A stretch of DNA of 47,828 nt from Rhodospirillaceae bacterium (GTDB taxonomy: Bacteria > Pseudomonadota > Alphaproteobacteria > Rhodospirillales > Casp-alpha2). This document shows, one piece after another, positions 36,115-44,856 of this stretch (its first letter is position 1; the number at the start of each line of letters is the position of its first letter). The stretch is taken from positions 1-47,828 of the forward strand of contig NZAZ01000080.1 in the NCBI GenBank assembly GCA_002686255.1, in the 5' to 3' direction. Under the pieces are notes generated by a model. That model searched no databases. It saw only the letters and a program-made list of their open reading frames with translations, and was not told the origin of the DNA. The position numbers were made by a program, and so were the translations under genes.

Positions 36115-36156
36115 ATGGGATCGACCTTCTGAGGAATGAGATCGACCTTCTGATGA
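36115..36156 (+). repeat. 21-bp tandem repeat spanning the HAD gene start
   Basis: ATGGGATCGACCTTCTGAGGA-like units occur at 36115-36135 and 36136-36156 with two mismatches; the shared core is GATCGACCTTCTGA. The second copy contains the ATG of the HAD phosphatase gene. The unit length of seven codons keeps the upstream frame open (NGIDLLR, then NEIDLLM). Slippage here could alter the leader or N-terminus. Confidence 0.7.
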
Positions 36157-36695
36157 AACGTGCCGTTTTCCTTGATCGCGATGGCGTGATCATCCGAACG
36201 AACGTCCGCGATGGCAGGCCATACGCGATCACGTCCATTGACGACTTGGAAGTGCTGGAGGGTGCCGAAGAGGCCATCAGCCGGCTTCGCGATGCCGGGT
36301 TCCTGGTCATTGTCGTTTCGAACCAGCCCGACGTCGCGACCGGGAAGGTCGAGCGCGCGGTCGTCGAGGCTATCAACGCGAAGCTCATGGAATGCCTCGC
36401 GATCGAAGAAATCAGGGTGTGTTACGAAGCTGACGGTCCCGACGCCACCTGCTACAAGCCCCGACCCGGGATGCTCTTGGACGCGGCGGGAAAGCATGAT
36501 ATTGATCTCAGCCGAAGTTATATGATCGGCGACCGCTGGCGCGACGTGGGCGCGGGAAAGGCGGCGGGGTGTGTTACGATTTTCATCGATTGCGGCTACG
36601 TGGAGCCGTCGCCCGAAAATCCGGACATTGTCGTCGACTCCCTGACCGAGGCCGCGGACGTCATCTTGAAACCCGAAGTCGAAAACGGTGCTTAG
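36153..36695 (+). CDS. HAD phosphatase, GmhB/HisB-N type
   Basis: The 180-residue protein is a HAD-IIIA phosphatase. Motif I is FLDRDGVI with the nucleophile Asp, motif II VVSNQPDVATG, motif III CYKPRPGMLLDA and motif IV MIGDRWRDVGAGKAAG. GmhB removes the C7 phosphate from heptose bisphosphate. The zinc loop of GmhB (CxH with CxC) is shortened to VCYEADGPDATCY, so the metal site may be partial. I chose ATG 36153, where similarity starts; the frame is open for 36 more codons and no good ribosome site is close (GAGGA is 17 bases away). It leads the sugar cassette, three bases before the transaldolase-like gene. Confidence 0.8.
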   Translation: MKRAVFLDRDGVIIRTNVRDGRPYAITSIDDLEVLEGAEEAISRLRDAGFLVIVVSNQPDVATGKVERAVVEAINAKLMECLAIEEIRVCYEADGPDATCYKPRPGMLLDAAGKHDIDLSRSYMIGDRWRDVGAGKAAGCVTIFIDCGYVEPSPENPDIVVDSLTEAADVILKPEVENGA

Positions 36696-36698
36696 TTC

Positions 36699-37451
36699 AT
36701 GACCGACCCGGTCCACCCCAGTGACTTGAACATCAAGATTTTCGCCGACGGCGCCGATCTGGAGGGAATCCGCGAGATGTCCCAGGAGCCCTTGATCCAG
36801 GGCTTCACCACCAACCCGACGCTGATGCGCAAGGCCGGGGTCGACGACTACAGGGCCTTTGCGCTCGAGGCGCTCGAGATCGTCACCGTCCTTCCCATTT
36901 CGTTCGAGGTCTTTGCCGACGAGTTCGACGAAATGGAGCACCAGGCGATGGAAATCGCGTCTTGGGGGCCGAACGTCAATGTCAAGATTCCAATCACCAA
37001 CACCAAGGGCGAAAGCGCCGCCCCCTTGGTCGAGAGGCTTTCGGGCAACGGGGTTGCTCTCAACGTCACCGCCATGTTCACGTTGCAACAGGTTGACGAG
37101 ATCGTCGGCGTCCTTGATCCCGGCACGCCGGCCATCCTGTCGGTCTTCGCCGGCCGGGTCGCCGACAGCGGGCGCGACCCGATGCCGCACATGAAAAGCG
37201 CCGTCGACATCGCCAAGGCGAAGCCGAAATCGGAACTGTTGTGGGCCAGCCCCCGCGAGCTGTTGAACATCTTTCAGGCCGACGAAATCGGATGCCACAT
37301 CATCACCGTTACCAACGACGTGCTCGGGAAGCTGTCAAACGTCGGCAAGGACCTTGGCGTTTTTTCGCGGGAAACGGTGCGGGTGTTCCATAACGATGCT
37401 TGCGCCGCCGGGTACACCATAGACACGGCGGAAACGAATGCGGCCGAATAA
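36699..37451 (+). CDS. transaldolase-family protein
   Basis: The 250-residue TIM-barrel protein belongs to the transaldolase/fructose-6-phosphate aldolase family. IQGFTTNPTLMRKAGV is the N-terminal signature. NVNVKIPITNTKG contains the Schiff-base Lys. LNVTAMFTLQQV and SVFAGRVADSGRDP complete the site. It is shorter than classic transaldolase (about 315) and longer than F6P aldolase (about 220). Because it is packed between a HAD phosphatase and two sugar epimerases, it probably shapes a precursor sugar for a surface glycan rather than serving central metabolism. Substrate is unknown. Confidence 0.82.
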   Translation: MTDPVHPSDLNIKIFADGADLEGIREMSQEPLIQGFTTNPTLMRKAGVDDYRAFALEALEIVTVLPISFEVFADEFDEMEHQAMEIASWGPNVNVKIPITNTKGESAAPLVERLSGNGVALNVTAMFTLQQVDEIVGVLDPGTPAILSVFAGRVADSGRDPMPHMKSAVDIAKAKPKSELLWASPRELLNIFQADEIGCHIITVTNDVLGKLSNVGKDLGVFSRETVRVFHNDACAAGYTIDTAETNAAE

Positions 37452-37472
37452 TCGGTCTCGTTGGAAAATCAC

Positions 37473-38480
37473 GTGAAATTCAAAAAAATACTGATAACGG
37501 GTGGCGCCGGTTACTGCGGCAGCGTGTTGACGCCGCAATTGCTGGACCGTGGCTATAGAGTCACCGTCTATGACATCCTTTATTACGGCGGCGATTTCCT
37601 GCCCAAGGACAACCCCAACTTAAATATCATCCAAGGCGACATCCGCGATGCCGCCCATTTAACCGAGGCCCTTGAGGGCATCGAGGCGGTATTGCACCTG
37701 GCCTGCATCTCCAATGACGCCAGCTTCGTTTTGGACGAAGACCTTTCCACGTCGGTGAACCTGGATGCTTTCGAGCCGATGGTAGTGGCCGCCAAGGAAG
37801 CCGGCGTCAAACGCTTCGTCTATATGTCGACGAGCTCCGTTTACGGGGTTTCGGACGCCCCGGACATCACCGAGGACCACCCGTTAGTGCCGTTGACGCT
37901 GTACAACAAATTCAAGGGAATGTGCGAACCGCTGCTGTTCAAGCACACGGACGAAAATTTTACCGGCGTCGCGTGCCGGCCCGCCACCGTCTGCGGTTAC
38001 GGCCCGCGTCAGCGTCTGGACGTTTCGGTGAACATCCTCACCAATCACGCCGTCAACAAGGGCAAGATCACCGTCTTCGGCGGATCCCAATTGCGCCCCA
38101 ACCTGCATATCCAGGATTACGCCGACCTTTGCCGGATGCTTCTCGAAGCGGCGGACGAGAAAATCGCCGGCGAGATTTTCAATTGCGGCTTCCAAAACAT
38201 GAGCATCATGGATATCGCCCTCATCGTGAAGAAAATCGTCGAGGAGGAATTCCCGGAAAAAGGCGACATCAATATCGAAACCACGCCGACGGACGACATC
38301 CGTTCCTACCACATCAACTCCGACAAGATCAGGCGGGTCCTGGGCTTTGAGCCGAAGCACACCATCGAGGAAGCGGTGCGCGACCTGTGCCGGGCCTTCA
38401 AGGAAGGCAAGCTGCCCGACAGCTTCGGCGGCGACCAGTATTACAACGTCAGGACCATGCGGGCGATTGGCGCGAAATGA
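37473..38480 (+). CDS. NAD-dependent sugar epimerase/dehydratase (extended SDR)
   Basis: The 335-residue protein starts FKKILITGGAGYCGS, a GxxGxxG Rossmann motif, and has the catalytic MSTSSVYG serine region and YNKFK (YxxxK). CRPATVCGYGPRQRLD and FNCGF match extended SDRs that act on nucleotide-activated sugars. Substrate specificity cannot be read out. I chose GTG 37473 because GGAAAA lies five bases upstream and homology starts at KFKKIL; TTG at 37461 is the alternative. It is 22 bases after the transaldolase-like gene and its stop overlaps the next start. Confidence 0.85.
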   Translation: MKFKKILITGGAGYCGSVLTPQLLDRGYRVTVYDILYYGGDFLPKDNPNLNIIQGDIRDAAHLTEALEGIEAVLHLACISNDASFVLDEDLSTSVNLDAFEPMVVAAKEAGVKRFVYMSTSSVYGVSDAPDITEDHPLVPLTLYNKFKGMCEPLLFKHTDENFTGVACRPATVCGYGPRQRLDVSVNILTNHAVNKGKITVFGGSQLRPNLHIQDYADLCRMLLEAADEKIAGEIFNCGFQNMSIMDIALIVKKIVEEEFPEKGDINIETTPTDDIRSYHINSDKIRRVLGFEPKHTIEEAVRDLCRAFKEGKLPDSFGGDQYYNVRTMRAIGAK

Positions 38481-39481
38481 CTGCTGAACCCATCGCCGTG
38501 GTCACCGGGGGCGCCGGTTTCATCGGCAGCCACATGGTCGACCTTCTGGTCGAGCGCGGGTACCGGGTCCATGTCATCGACAGCCTCAACGGCGGGCGCG
38601 AAGCCAACATAGAAGACCACGCCGACAACCAGAAGGTGGTTTTCGAAAACGCCGACATCCGCTCCTGCGAGCCGGGCCATCCGCTGTTTAAGGGGGCAAG
38701 GTATGTGTTTCACTTCGCCGGCATCGGCGACATCGTGCCCTCCATCGAGCGGCCAACGGAATACATGTCGGCCAACGTTCAGGGAACGGTTCATATGCTG
38801 GAGTGCGCGCGACATGCCGGCGGCGTCGAAAAATTCGTCTACGCCGCTTCCTCGTCGTGCTACGGGATCGCCGAAACGCCGACCGGCGAAGACCATCCCA
38901 TCCGCCCGCGGTACCCTTACGCGCTCAGCAAGTACCTGGGCGAACAGGCGGTCTTTCATTGGCATCAGGTGTACGGCTTGGCGGTGAATTCCATCCGCAT
39001 ATTCAACGCCTACGGGACGCGTTCGCGCACGTCCGGCGCCTATGGCGCCGTGTTCGGCGTCTTCCTGCGTCAAAAGCTCGCCGGCAAGCCCTTTACCGTC
39101 GTCGGCGACGGCACCCAGAAACGGGATTTCGTTTACGTCACCGATGTCGCGAGAGCGTTTCTCAAGGCCGCCGAGGCGCCGCTTGCCGGCGAAATCTGGA
39201 ATTTGGGCTCCGGCAATCCGCAGTCGGTGAACCATCTGGTGGAACTTCTTGGCCAGGACCGGGTCGAAATTCCCACCCGCCCGGGCGAACCGGAAGTCAC
39301 CTGGGCCGACATTTCCAAGATCGGCCGGGACCTGGACTGGAAACCGGCGGTCAACTTCGAAGACGGCGTTGCCAAGATCGTCGAGGACATCGAATATTGG
39401 CGCCAGGCGCCTTTGTGGGACCCGGCCTCGATTGCCGAGGCCACCAAGACCTGGTTTGATTATCTGGGAGACACCCGGTAA
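38477..39481 (+). CDS. UDP-sugar 4-epimerase-like protein (extended SDR)
   Basis: The 334-residue protein has VVTGGAGFIGSHMVDLL at the N-terminus, FAGIGDIVPSIERP, AASSSCYGIAETPT, the YALSK catalytic pair and RIFNAYGTRSRTSGAYGAV. It resembles UDP-glucose or UDP-N-acetylglucosamine 4-epimerases and related nucleotide-sugar enzymes. The ATG overlaps the stop of the preceding SDR gene (ATGA), so the two are translationally coupled and probably catalyse successive steps. It converges on the radical SAM gene, whose stop lies 38 bases away. Confidence 0.86.
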   Translation: MTAEPIAVVTGGAGFIGSHMVDLLVERGYRVHVIDSLNGGREANIEDHADNQKVVFENADIRSCEPGHPLFKGARYVFHFAGIGDIVPSIERPTEYMSANVQGTVHMLECARHAGGVEKFVYAASSSCYGIAETPTGEDHPIRPRYPYALSKYLGEQAVFHWHQVYGLAVNSIRIFNAYGTRSRTSGAYGAVFGVFLRQKLAGKPFTVVGDGTQKRDFVYVTDVARAFLKAAEAPLAGEIWNLGSGNPQSVNHLVELLGQDRVEIPTRPGEPEVTWADISKIGRDLDWKPAVNFEDGVAKIVEDIEYWRQAPLWDPASIAEATKTWFDYLGDTR

Positions 39482-39518
39482 GTGCCCGACTCGGCGCCAT
39501 CGGCCCGCGGGAACTGGC

Positions 39519-41009
39519 TTAAGCGGCGTATTTTTCCTCGACGATGCGACGCGCCAACGGAATTTTGACCATCCGTTCAATATGGTCGACGACGTCGTCG
39601 CCAAAGGTGCGCCGGACCATCGAGAGGTAATTTGAATCTGTGAAATAGGTTTGCCAGGCCTGGTCGCGGAACTCCAAAATATCGGCCGAGGTGCAATGCG
39701 CGTTTGCCAGCGGCAGGGAATCATAGGCGTGTTGCGAGAATTGATGCCAACTGCTAGGCAGCTCGCTGCCGCTGGCGTCCGCCTCGGCATACAGGGGAGA
39801 CCCGGGATAGGCCATGGCGGAATAAAAATTGGCGAATTCGCAGTTCAATTCCAGCGCCAGGTCCAGGGTCGACTGCATCCGTTCCATGGTGTCGTCGGGA
39901 AGACCGAAAATAAAATTGCCGAGGATGTAAATGCCGGCGCCTTGAATGCGCCGGACGACGTCTATGATGTCCTCGTTCTCGAACTTTTTCAGGGCGCCGT
40001 CGCGGACATTGTCGCTGGCGCTTTCGATGCCCAGGCACAGCCAATTAACCCCGGCCGCCTTGAGCTTATCCAGAAACTGGTCCTGGACGGTATCGACGCG
40101 GGCATAGGCCCAGATGTTGACGCCCAAATCCCGTTCGATCAGAAGATCGCATATCTCCAACACATGACGCTTGTTGAGGACGAACATCTCATCGACGAAC
40201 TTTATGTTCTTGACGCCGTAGGTTTCCGCAAGAAAGGCGATTTCATCGACTACGACCCGTGGCGACCACATCCGGTACGCCGGTTTACCGAACGGCGCGT
40301 TGATACAGCAAAACGAACACTTGTACGGGCACCCCAGGCTCGTGTGCATGGACGCATACGACCGGTCTTCCAGGTGATCGAAGGCATGCCAGTTATGGGA
40401 ACGGTACCGGTCCATCGGCAACAGATCCCAGGCGATGCCGGGCATTTCGCGGTCAAGGCTGGTTATCAGGGGCTCTGCGCTCCTGGGCTTGATGATCCGG
40501 CCCTCGTCCCGCCACCACAGGCTCGGCACATCGGCAAAGGACTCGTCGCCCGCCTTAAGCGCCTCAAAGGTTTTGTGAATTGTCACCGGCCCTTCAAGAT
40601 CACAAACGAAATCAATGGGTTCTTCAAGCATGGTGCGTTCGGGCAAGGCCGCGGGGTGGGTTCCCGTCATCAGGATGCGGGCATCGGGGTCGCCGTCCTT
40701 GATGTGGCGGGCGACGGCGCCGGCCGAGGTCATGGTCTGGGACGACGCCGAGGGCTGATTGCCGTAGACCACGATGACGATCAGCCGGGCCCGGTAATCA
40801 TCAATCGCGCTGTTGGCGATTTCGTCGGCCGACATGTTGAAGGCCGGGCCATCGATAAGGGCGACCCTCAGACCCTGTTGACGAAGATATGTCGCGAAAA
40901 GGGCGCCGAACGCCGGCGGTTCGATGCCGCAAAACTCGTCGCCCAGATCCTGGTAAATCTGCTTGCGATTCCCCGGATTGATAAAAAGAACATCAACCGC
41001 TTCCGCCAT
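39519..41009 (-). CDS. B12-binding-type radical SAM protein
   Basis: The 496-residue protein has an N-terminal cobalamin-binding-like Rossmann region (FINPGNRKQIYQDLGDEF, FGALFATYLRQQGLRVALID) and a radical SAM core. The [4Fe-4S] motif is LGCPYKCSFCCIN (CxxxCxxC) near residue 230. IKFVDEMFVLNKRHV and GNFIFGLPDDTMERM are typical of the class. The C-terminal helical part has no clear match. These enzymes methylate or rearrange unactivated carbons. The position next to sugar epimerases suggests modification of a glycan or lipid precursor. No DxHxxG-type His was seen in the B12 domain, so cobalamin could be bound base-off without it. Confidence 0.86.
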   Translation of the reverse strand: MAEAVDVLFINPGNRKQIYQDLGDEFCGIEPPAFGALFATYLRQQGLRVALIDGPAFNMSADEIANSAIDDYRARLIVIVVYGNQPSASSQTMTSAGAVARHIKDGDPDARILMTGTHPAALPERTMLEEPIDFVCDLEGPVTIHKTFEALKAGDESFADVPSLWWRDEGRIIKPRSAEPLITSLDREMPGIAWDLLPMDRYRSHNWHAFDHLEDRSYASMHTSLGCPYKCSFCCINAPFGKPAYRMWSPRVVVDEIAFLAETYGVKNIKFVDEMFVLNKRHVLEICDLLIERDLGVNIWAYARVDTVQDQFLDKLKAAGVNWLCLGIESASDNVRDGALKKFENEDIIDVVRRIQGAGIYILGNFIFGLPDDTMERMQSTLDLALELNCEFANFYSAMAYPGSPLYAEADASGSELPSSWHQFSQHAYDSLPLANAHCTSADILEFRDQAWQTYFTDSNYLSMVRRTFGDDVVDHIERMVKIPLARRIVEEKYAA

Positions 41010-41428
41010 TGTTCCCTCGTCACATCCCTCGGCTTTTTAATCCACCGACATCATACCGGGCCCGCCTGACCGGCGTAACCAAGTAACCTTTCCCGACCGG
41101 GCTGTAAAGGAATCAACCACCAAGACCCAACGCCCTTTATGGCTAATCGAAGACGCCATCAGCCCCCCCGATTGAATTGCCGCAACATCTTCAAACGCCG
41201 ATCCGCCGGGCGTCGCCGGGACACGTCTTTTCGTAGTCCTCGGCGGTGACCGGCTTCGGTGAAAGCCGGGAACGGCGCCTCGGCCATGATGCGTCTCCAA
41301 TACCATGATACTGGTCGATGCGAATGTCGTAATTTGTCGTGTTTTTCTAGGGGTCTTTTTTTGGATAGTGCTCCCGTAATCATGCGCGGCCCCAAAAACG
41401 GAAGAAAACGGTTATTCGCTAATCCGCG
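41010..41428. other. gap without a clear gene
   Basis: These 419 bases have no supported gene. Short frames exist on both strands; one on the minus strand ends in TAEDYEKTCPGDARRIGV before TGA near 41202, which looks protein-like but lacks a start in the same frame with a ribosome site. It may be a gene remnant. The middle is G+C-rich and 41290-41360 is AT-richer. Confidence 0.4.
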
Positions 41429-42034
41429 TCAACGGACGATGACGGCGGGACATTCCGAGGCCGGCCCCGCGGTCCATTGATCCAGGTACCGGAGCCAGCC
41501 CTCGAAACCGTAACGGGCGACGAAAGATTGTTTTTCCTCGGATTCCTTCTTTTTCAGCCTGGATTTCTCGCAGACGACGGTGTCCAGGAAGGCGACGATC
41601 CTGGCCGCCGTCATCCTGATTTTCGGCTCCTTGACCTTGTTGGCGGGGTCGTCACGGGTAAGGTTCTCAAAGGCGCGGGCGGAATTGCGGGGGCCCAGTT
41701 TGGCAATCGAATCCATTCGGACCATGAAGAATCGCGCGTACCTCAGATTCCTCGCATCCCCAATGCGCCCAGCGGTAACGGCAATGGCCTCGAAGGCCTC
41801 GAAATAAACGGGAAAAATATCAATGGCCTTCTGAAAATGGTCGAGGGCGGCCTTGGCGTCGCCGTTCAGGTCGGCGTCAAGGCCGGCGACGAGGGCTTTC
41901 TTGGCCTTCGCCAAATCGAACGTATAGCGGGGTTGGGCCGGTTGTTCATCAGGCCCGGCCGAAGCACAGGCCGAGACCAGGATCATCAGCAAGAACCCTA
42001 TGAAGATGAGGCGGCAGGACATGGCACAGGTCAT
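41429..42034 (-). CDS. putative lipoprotein with a TPR-like motif
   Basis: The 201-residue protein has a lipoprotein signal peptide: CRLIFIGFLLMILVSAC with lipobox VSAC at about residues 20-23. The mature part begins ASAGPDEQPAQP. ALVAGLDADLNGDAKAALDHF and QKAIDIFPVYFEAFEAIA form one or two TPR-like helices. The rest is helical and charged, with KKKESEEK, and ends ECPAVIVR. Function is not known; TPR lipoproteins often help outer-membrane assembly or polysaccharide export. It is separated from neighbours by long gaps and has no operon partner. Confidence 0.75.
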   Translation of the reverse strand: MTCAMSCRLIFIGFLLMILVSACASAGPDEQPAQPRYTFDLAKAKKALVAGLDADLNGDAKAALDHFQKAIDIFPVYFEAFEAIAVTAGRIGDARNLRYARFFMVRMDSIAKLGPRNSARAFENLTRDDPANKVKEPKIRMTAARIVAFLDTVVCEKSRLKKKESEEKQSFVARYGFEGWLRYLDQWTAGPASECPAVIVR

Positions 42035-42254
42035 TACAGCAAAGGGCTAATGGTGTTGAGAAGGCGCGTTTCTTCGCCTTCCCAGGAAAACTGTTAGGCA
42101 AGCCCGGCGGCCCCCCGAACCTTAAGATTAAAGGAAGGCATGACGTACCCCCGCGAATCGCCCCGCGGTTCAGCGCGGAAAATCTTGATTTCCGGAATTC
42201 CCGGGGCTTGGCATTCCATTCCAACGATCACCGTTTCGTTGCCGGATATTTCGG

Positions 42255-43196
42255 CTATCCCCCCAGATCAAAGGTTCCGACAACGGGAAGGTGATCGGAA
42301 CCCAACCAGGGCCCCGTCCGCATCGTGGCATTGCGAATGCCCTTGCCGATCAGCACGTGATCCAACGACAACCCCAGGGGTGTCAGCATCGCCGGCCAGG
42401 TGGCATTGAGCCCGCCGTCCGCCCGCCTAAGGCCGGTTTTTCCCAACAGGGTCCCGTAACGGGCAGAGAACGGGGTCATGTTGAAGTCGCCAGTCACGAC
42501 CACGGGGCCGTCAAATCGCTTCACAATAGACGCAAGCGCAACGGCCTCAGAGCGTTGATGGCTTGCGGGGTAGTAAACGGGGTTCGAAAGGTGCACGCCG
42601 ACCACGGTCAGGCTTGGCGAGGCGGCGGGAAACCGTGCCCATACGGCGAAGGTCCGGGAAGATATGTCCGACACTTCCACCCCTGTTTCCTCCCATGCCC
42701 GTTTGGACAGTAGTCCCATCCCTTGTGGCGGGTTTCCAGGGAGATATTGCAGGGGGCCGTAATAACGGTGAGGATAGATATCCGATAATTGCCTAAGAGC
42801 CTCCCGCCAGGCGACGGTTACCTCATACACCACCACCACGTCCGCGTTTTCGCGGTGCAGAAAGTCGAGCGTATTGGCGGCGGCGGTGTTGAACATATCG
42901 AGGTTGAAACCGACGATCTTCATCGCCGTGCGGCTGCTGGGCGCCGGAGCCAAATGGGGAGCAAGTGCAACACCGTTAATGCCCAGCAGCACCAGCGCCA
43001 GAACCGCTTCCTTAGCCCGCCGACTCGCCAGCGCCGCCAAAAACAACAACGCTGCCGAGGCCACGTATTGCATCTTGAAGTCGGTAAGGATGTCCAGCCA
43101 CCAAGCGGACCCGCGAAAAAAACTTCCGGCGGTTGCCAGCGCAAGGCCGACAAGCAGTGCCCACAATAACCGGCCCCAGGTAATCCAAGATTTCAT
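42255..43196 (-). CDS. membrane-anchored endonuclease/exonuclease/phosphatase-family protein
   Basis: The 313-residue protein starts with about three hydrophobic spans (residues 9-85, including LLWALLVGLALATAG and AVLALVLLGINGVAL). An EEP-superfamily domain follows: IVGFNLDMFN, a metal-binding Glu in VVVYEVTV, VVGVHLSNP, VVTGDFNMTPFS, SLDHVLI and GSDHLPVVGTF. These are the DNase I-like catalytic residues. The domain faces the periplasm if the third span is the last. Substrates in this family include nucleic acids and phospholipids. The stop is about 220 bases from the lipoprotein gene. Confidence 0.83.
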   Translation of the reverse strand: MKSWITWGRLLWALLVGLALATAGSFFRGSAWWLDILTDFKMQYVASAALLFLAALASRRAKEAVLALVLLGINGVALAPHLAPAPSSRTAMKIVGFNLDMFNTAAANTLDFLHRENADVVVVYEVTVAWREALRQLSDIYPHRYYGPLQYLPGNPPQGMGLLSKRAWEETGVEVSDISSRTFAVWARFPAASPSLTVVGVHLSNPVYYPASHQRSEAVALASIVKRFDGPVVVTGDFNMTPFSARYGTLLGKTGLRRADGGLNATWPAMLTPLGLSLDHVLIGKGIRNATMRTGPWLGSDHLPVVGTFDLGG

Positions 43197-43563
43197 GGCG
43201 CCAAGCTACACCAACCACTGACGGGAGATCAATCACCGGCATTTGCCGGGGCCTAGGAAGTGTCTTTGTCTCTATGGGTTTAGTTGTGAAGGTCTATTTA
43301 GGTCATGTGTGGACGGCTCCCATTTGGCAAGGGTTAATTTGACGTTCTGCAATTGGTCGGGTGCATAGGATCTGTTGATGCGTTTGCCATGACCGTTGGC
43401 CCTAATGCGATTCGCCGGATCAGGTTCCAATCATAAGCACACGCTTGATGCGCCCTGACCCAAACGGGTTTTCCCGACCCTCGGTTCGACCGATTTTGCA
43501 TTACCTCACTTTCACCCCGCCAAACGTGTCCACAGGCTATCAAAACTTCCGGCGTTTAATTTC
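43197..43563. other. gap without a supported gene
   Basis: About 370 bases with no gene I can support. The region 43250-43420 has lower G+C. One minus-strand frame (RAHQACAYDWNLIRRIALG within it) looks faintly protein-like but does not resemble a known family. The gap separates the EEP gene from the polysaccharide-lyase-like remnant and the rfb region, and could be an old insertion scar. Confidence 0.4.
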
Positions 43564-43716
43564 TCAAGCAACCCTTCCGAGCTCAACGCCCGGGCGCGGG
43601 CCGGTGCCCGGTGGCTGGTCCCATTCGGCACGGGCCTGGCGGACCAGCCAGCGGACGATCACATGCGGCGGCTTGCGCCAGCCCCGGCGGATGAGTTCGA
43701 AAAAACGCTTTATCAT
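43564..43716 (-). pseudogene. 50-codon N-terminal remnant, possibly of a heparinase-like protein
   Basis: The frame MIKRFFELIRRGWRKPPHVI continues VRWLVRQARAEWDQ and then stops at codon 51. The pattern RRGWRKPPxVIxRxLxxxAxAE is one I associate with the N-terminus of bacterial heparinase/alginate-lyase-like proteins found in exopolysaccharide clusters; those run to more than 500 residues. This would therefore be a truncated start. There is no strong ribosome binding site. The assignment is tentative. Confidence 0.35.
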
Positions 43717-43771
43717 CGTGGCGGGTCAACCTAACCTTTTGCCGGGCGTTCCATACAAAAGGGGGAATAGC

Positions 43772-44098
43772 ATGAAACGATACCTTTTTCAGGCAGCAAT
43801 ACTGTTTATGTTCTTTCTTCCCCTGCCTGCGGGGACTGCCAAGGCGCAGGCTTCTCCTGAACAGTGGCGGGAGCAGATGATAGCCGATTTCAAGAAATGG
43901 CGGGAAGACATCCCGGATTATGAAAAGCGTTTATATGATCGGGTTAAAAATATAAACAAACGAACGGTGCGCCTGATGAATGTCGTCATCGGCGGGTTTG
44001 TTCTGATCTTGATCGTTCTGGTCGTGGGTTTTTTGCGCATCTTTCGCATCCTTGAAGCACGCCAACCCCATGCAGGGCGCGACATCCATTCAGGATAA
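43772..44098 (+). CDS. small envelope protein with signal peptide and C-terminal span
   Basis: The 108-residue protein begins with a signal peptide (FQAAILFMFFLPLPAGTAKAQA) behind GGGGGAATAGC. A charged helix follows (EQWREQMIADFKKWREDIPD, YEKRLYDRVKNINKR), then a transmembrane segment VVIGGFVLILIVLVVGFLRIF and a short tail. The helix between two membrane elements could form a coiled coil. I do not recognise the family. It precedes the rfb genes by about 160 bases in the same direction and may take part in surface polysaccharide work, but this is only location. Confidence 0.7.
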   Translation: MKRYLFQAAILFMFFLPLPAGTAKAQASPEQWREQMIADFKKWREDIPDYEKRLYDRVKNINKRTVRLMNVVIGGFVLILIVLVVGFLRIFRILEARQPHAGRDIHSG

Positions 44099-44261
44099 AT
44101 CGACAGGAGGCAAAACGCCGAAAACCTTGTTTAAATCCTTGCGCACCAGTGTCAGGGGGTTTTTCCGGTAATAACGCCAAGCAGCCGTTAGGGGGTTTAT
44201 GAAGATTCCCTATTATGGCAAAACAGGGTCCTTGCCGACTGCAAAGCGATAATTGAGCCTC

Positions 44262-44819
44262 ATGCAAATTCTTCCCCTCACCATTCCCGACGTCAGGCTG
44301 ATCACACCTGAAATTCATCGTGATGAGCGAGGTTATTTTAGCGAATCTTTTAACCGAGAAACATTTCGGGAGATACAGATCGATGTCGAATTTGTTCAGG
44401 ACAACATAAGTTTATCCCTGGTTCCCGGGGTTTTGCGCGGGCTCCATTTTCAGGTCTCACCCTTCGCCCAACATAAATTAATCCAGGTTCTCCGGGGACG
44501 AATTTTCGATGTCGCCGTGGATATCCGTCGCGGTTCGTCCACATACGGCCAACACGTTGAAATGGAACTGGGCCCTGAAGAGGGGCATCAAATCTTCGTG
44601 CCCATCGGATTCGCTCATGGGTTTGTCACCCTTGAGCCGGAAACAGAGGTTTTTTATAAAGTTTCCAGTTACTATTCTCCCGAACACGATAGGGGTATTC
44701 ACTGGAACGACCCCCGCTTGGAAATCGAATGGCCCATCGACTCGAAGGATGTAGTCGTTTCCGAAAAAGATTCCCGTAACCCGCCATTGGCGGAAATAGA
44801 CGATTATTTCACGATGTAG
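44262..44819 (+). CDS. rfbC: dTDP-4-dehydrorhamnose 3,5-epimerase
   Basis: RfbC epimerises dTDP-4-dehydro-6-deoxyglucose at C3 and C5, the third step to dTDP-L-rhamnose. The 185-residue cupin shows RDERGYFSESFNRE, SLVPGVLRGLHFQ with the catalytic His, and IFDVAVDIRRGSSTYG. FVPIGFAHGFVTLEPETEVFY in parts and WNDPRLEIEWP complete the family pattern. I chose ATG 44262; TTG at 44253 is an alternative without better support. It heads rfbC-rfbB-rfbD-rfbA. This DNA is visibly less G+C-rich than the rest of the window. Confidence 0.95.
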   Translation: MQILPLTIPDVRLITPEIHRDERGYFSESFNRETFREIQIDVEFVQDNISLSLVPGVLRGLHFQVSPFAQHKLIQVLRGRIFDVAVDIRRGSSTYGQHVEMELGPEEGHQIFVPIGFAHGFVTLEPETEVFYKVSSYYSPEHDRGIHWNDPRLEIEWPIDSKDVVVSEKDSRNPPLAEIDDYFTM

Positions 44820-44856
44820 CGGTCAACCCCCGAAGAAAATAAAAGCATTAAGTCCA

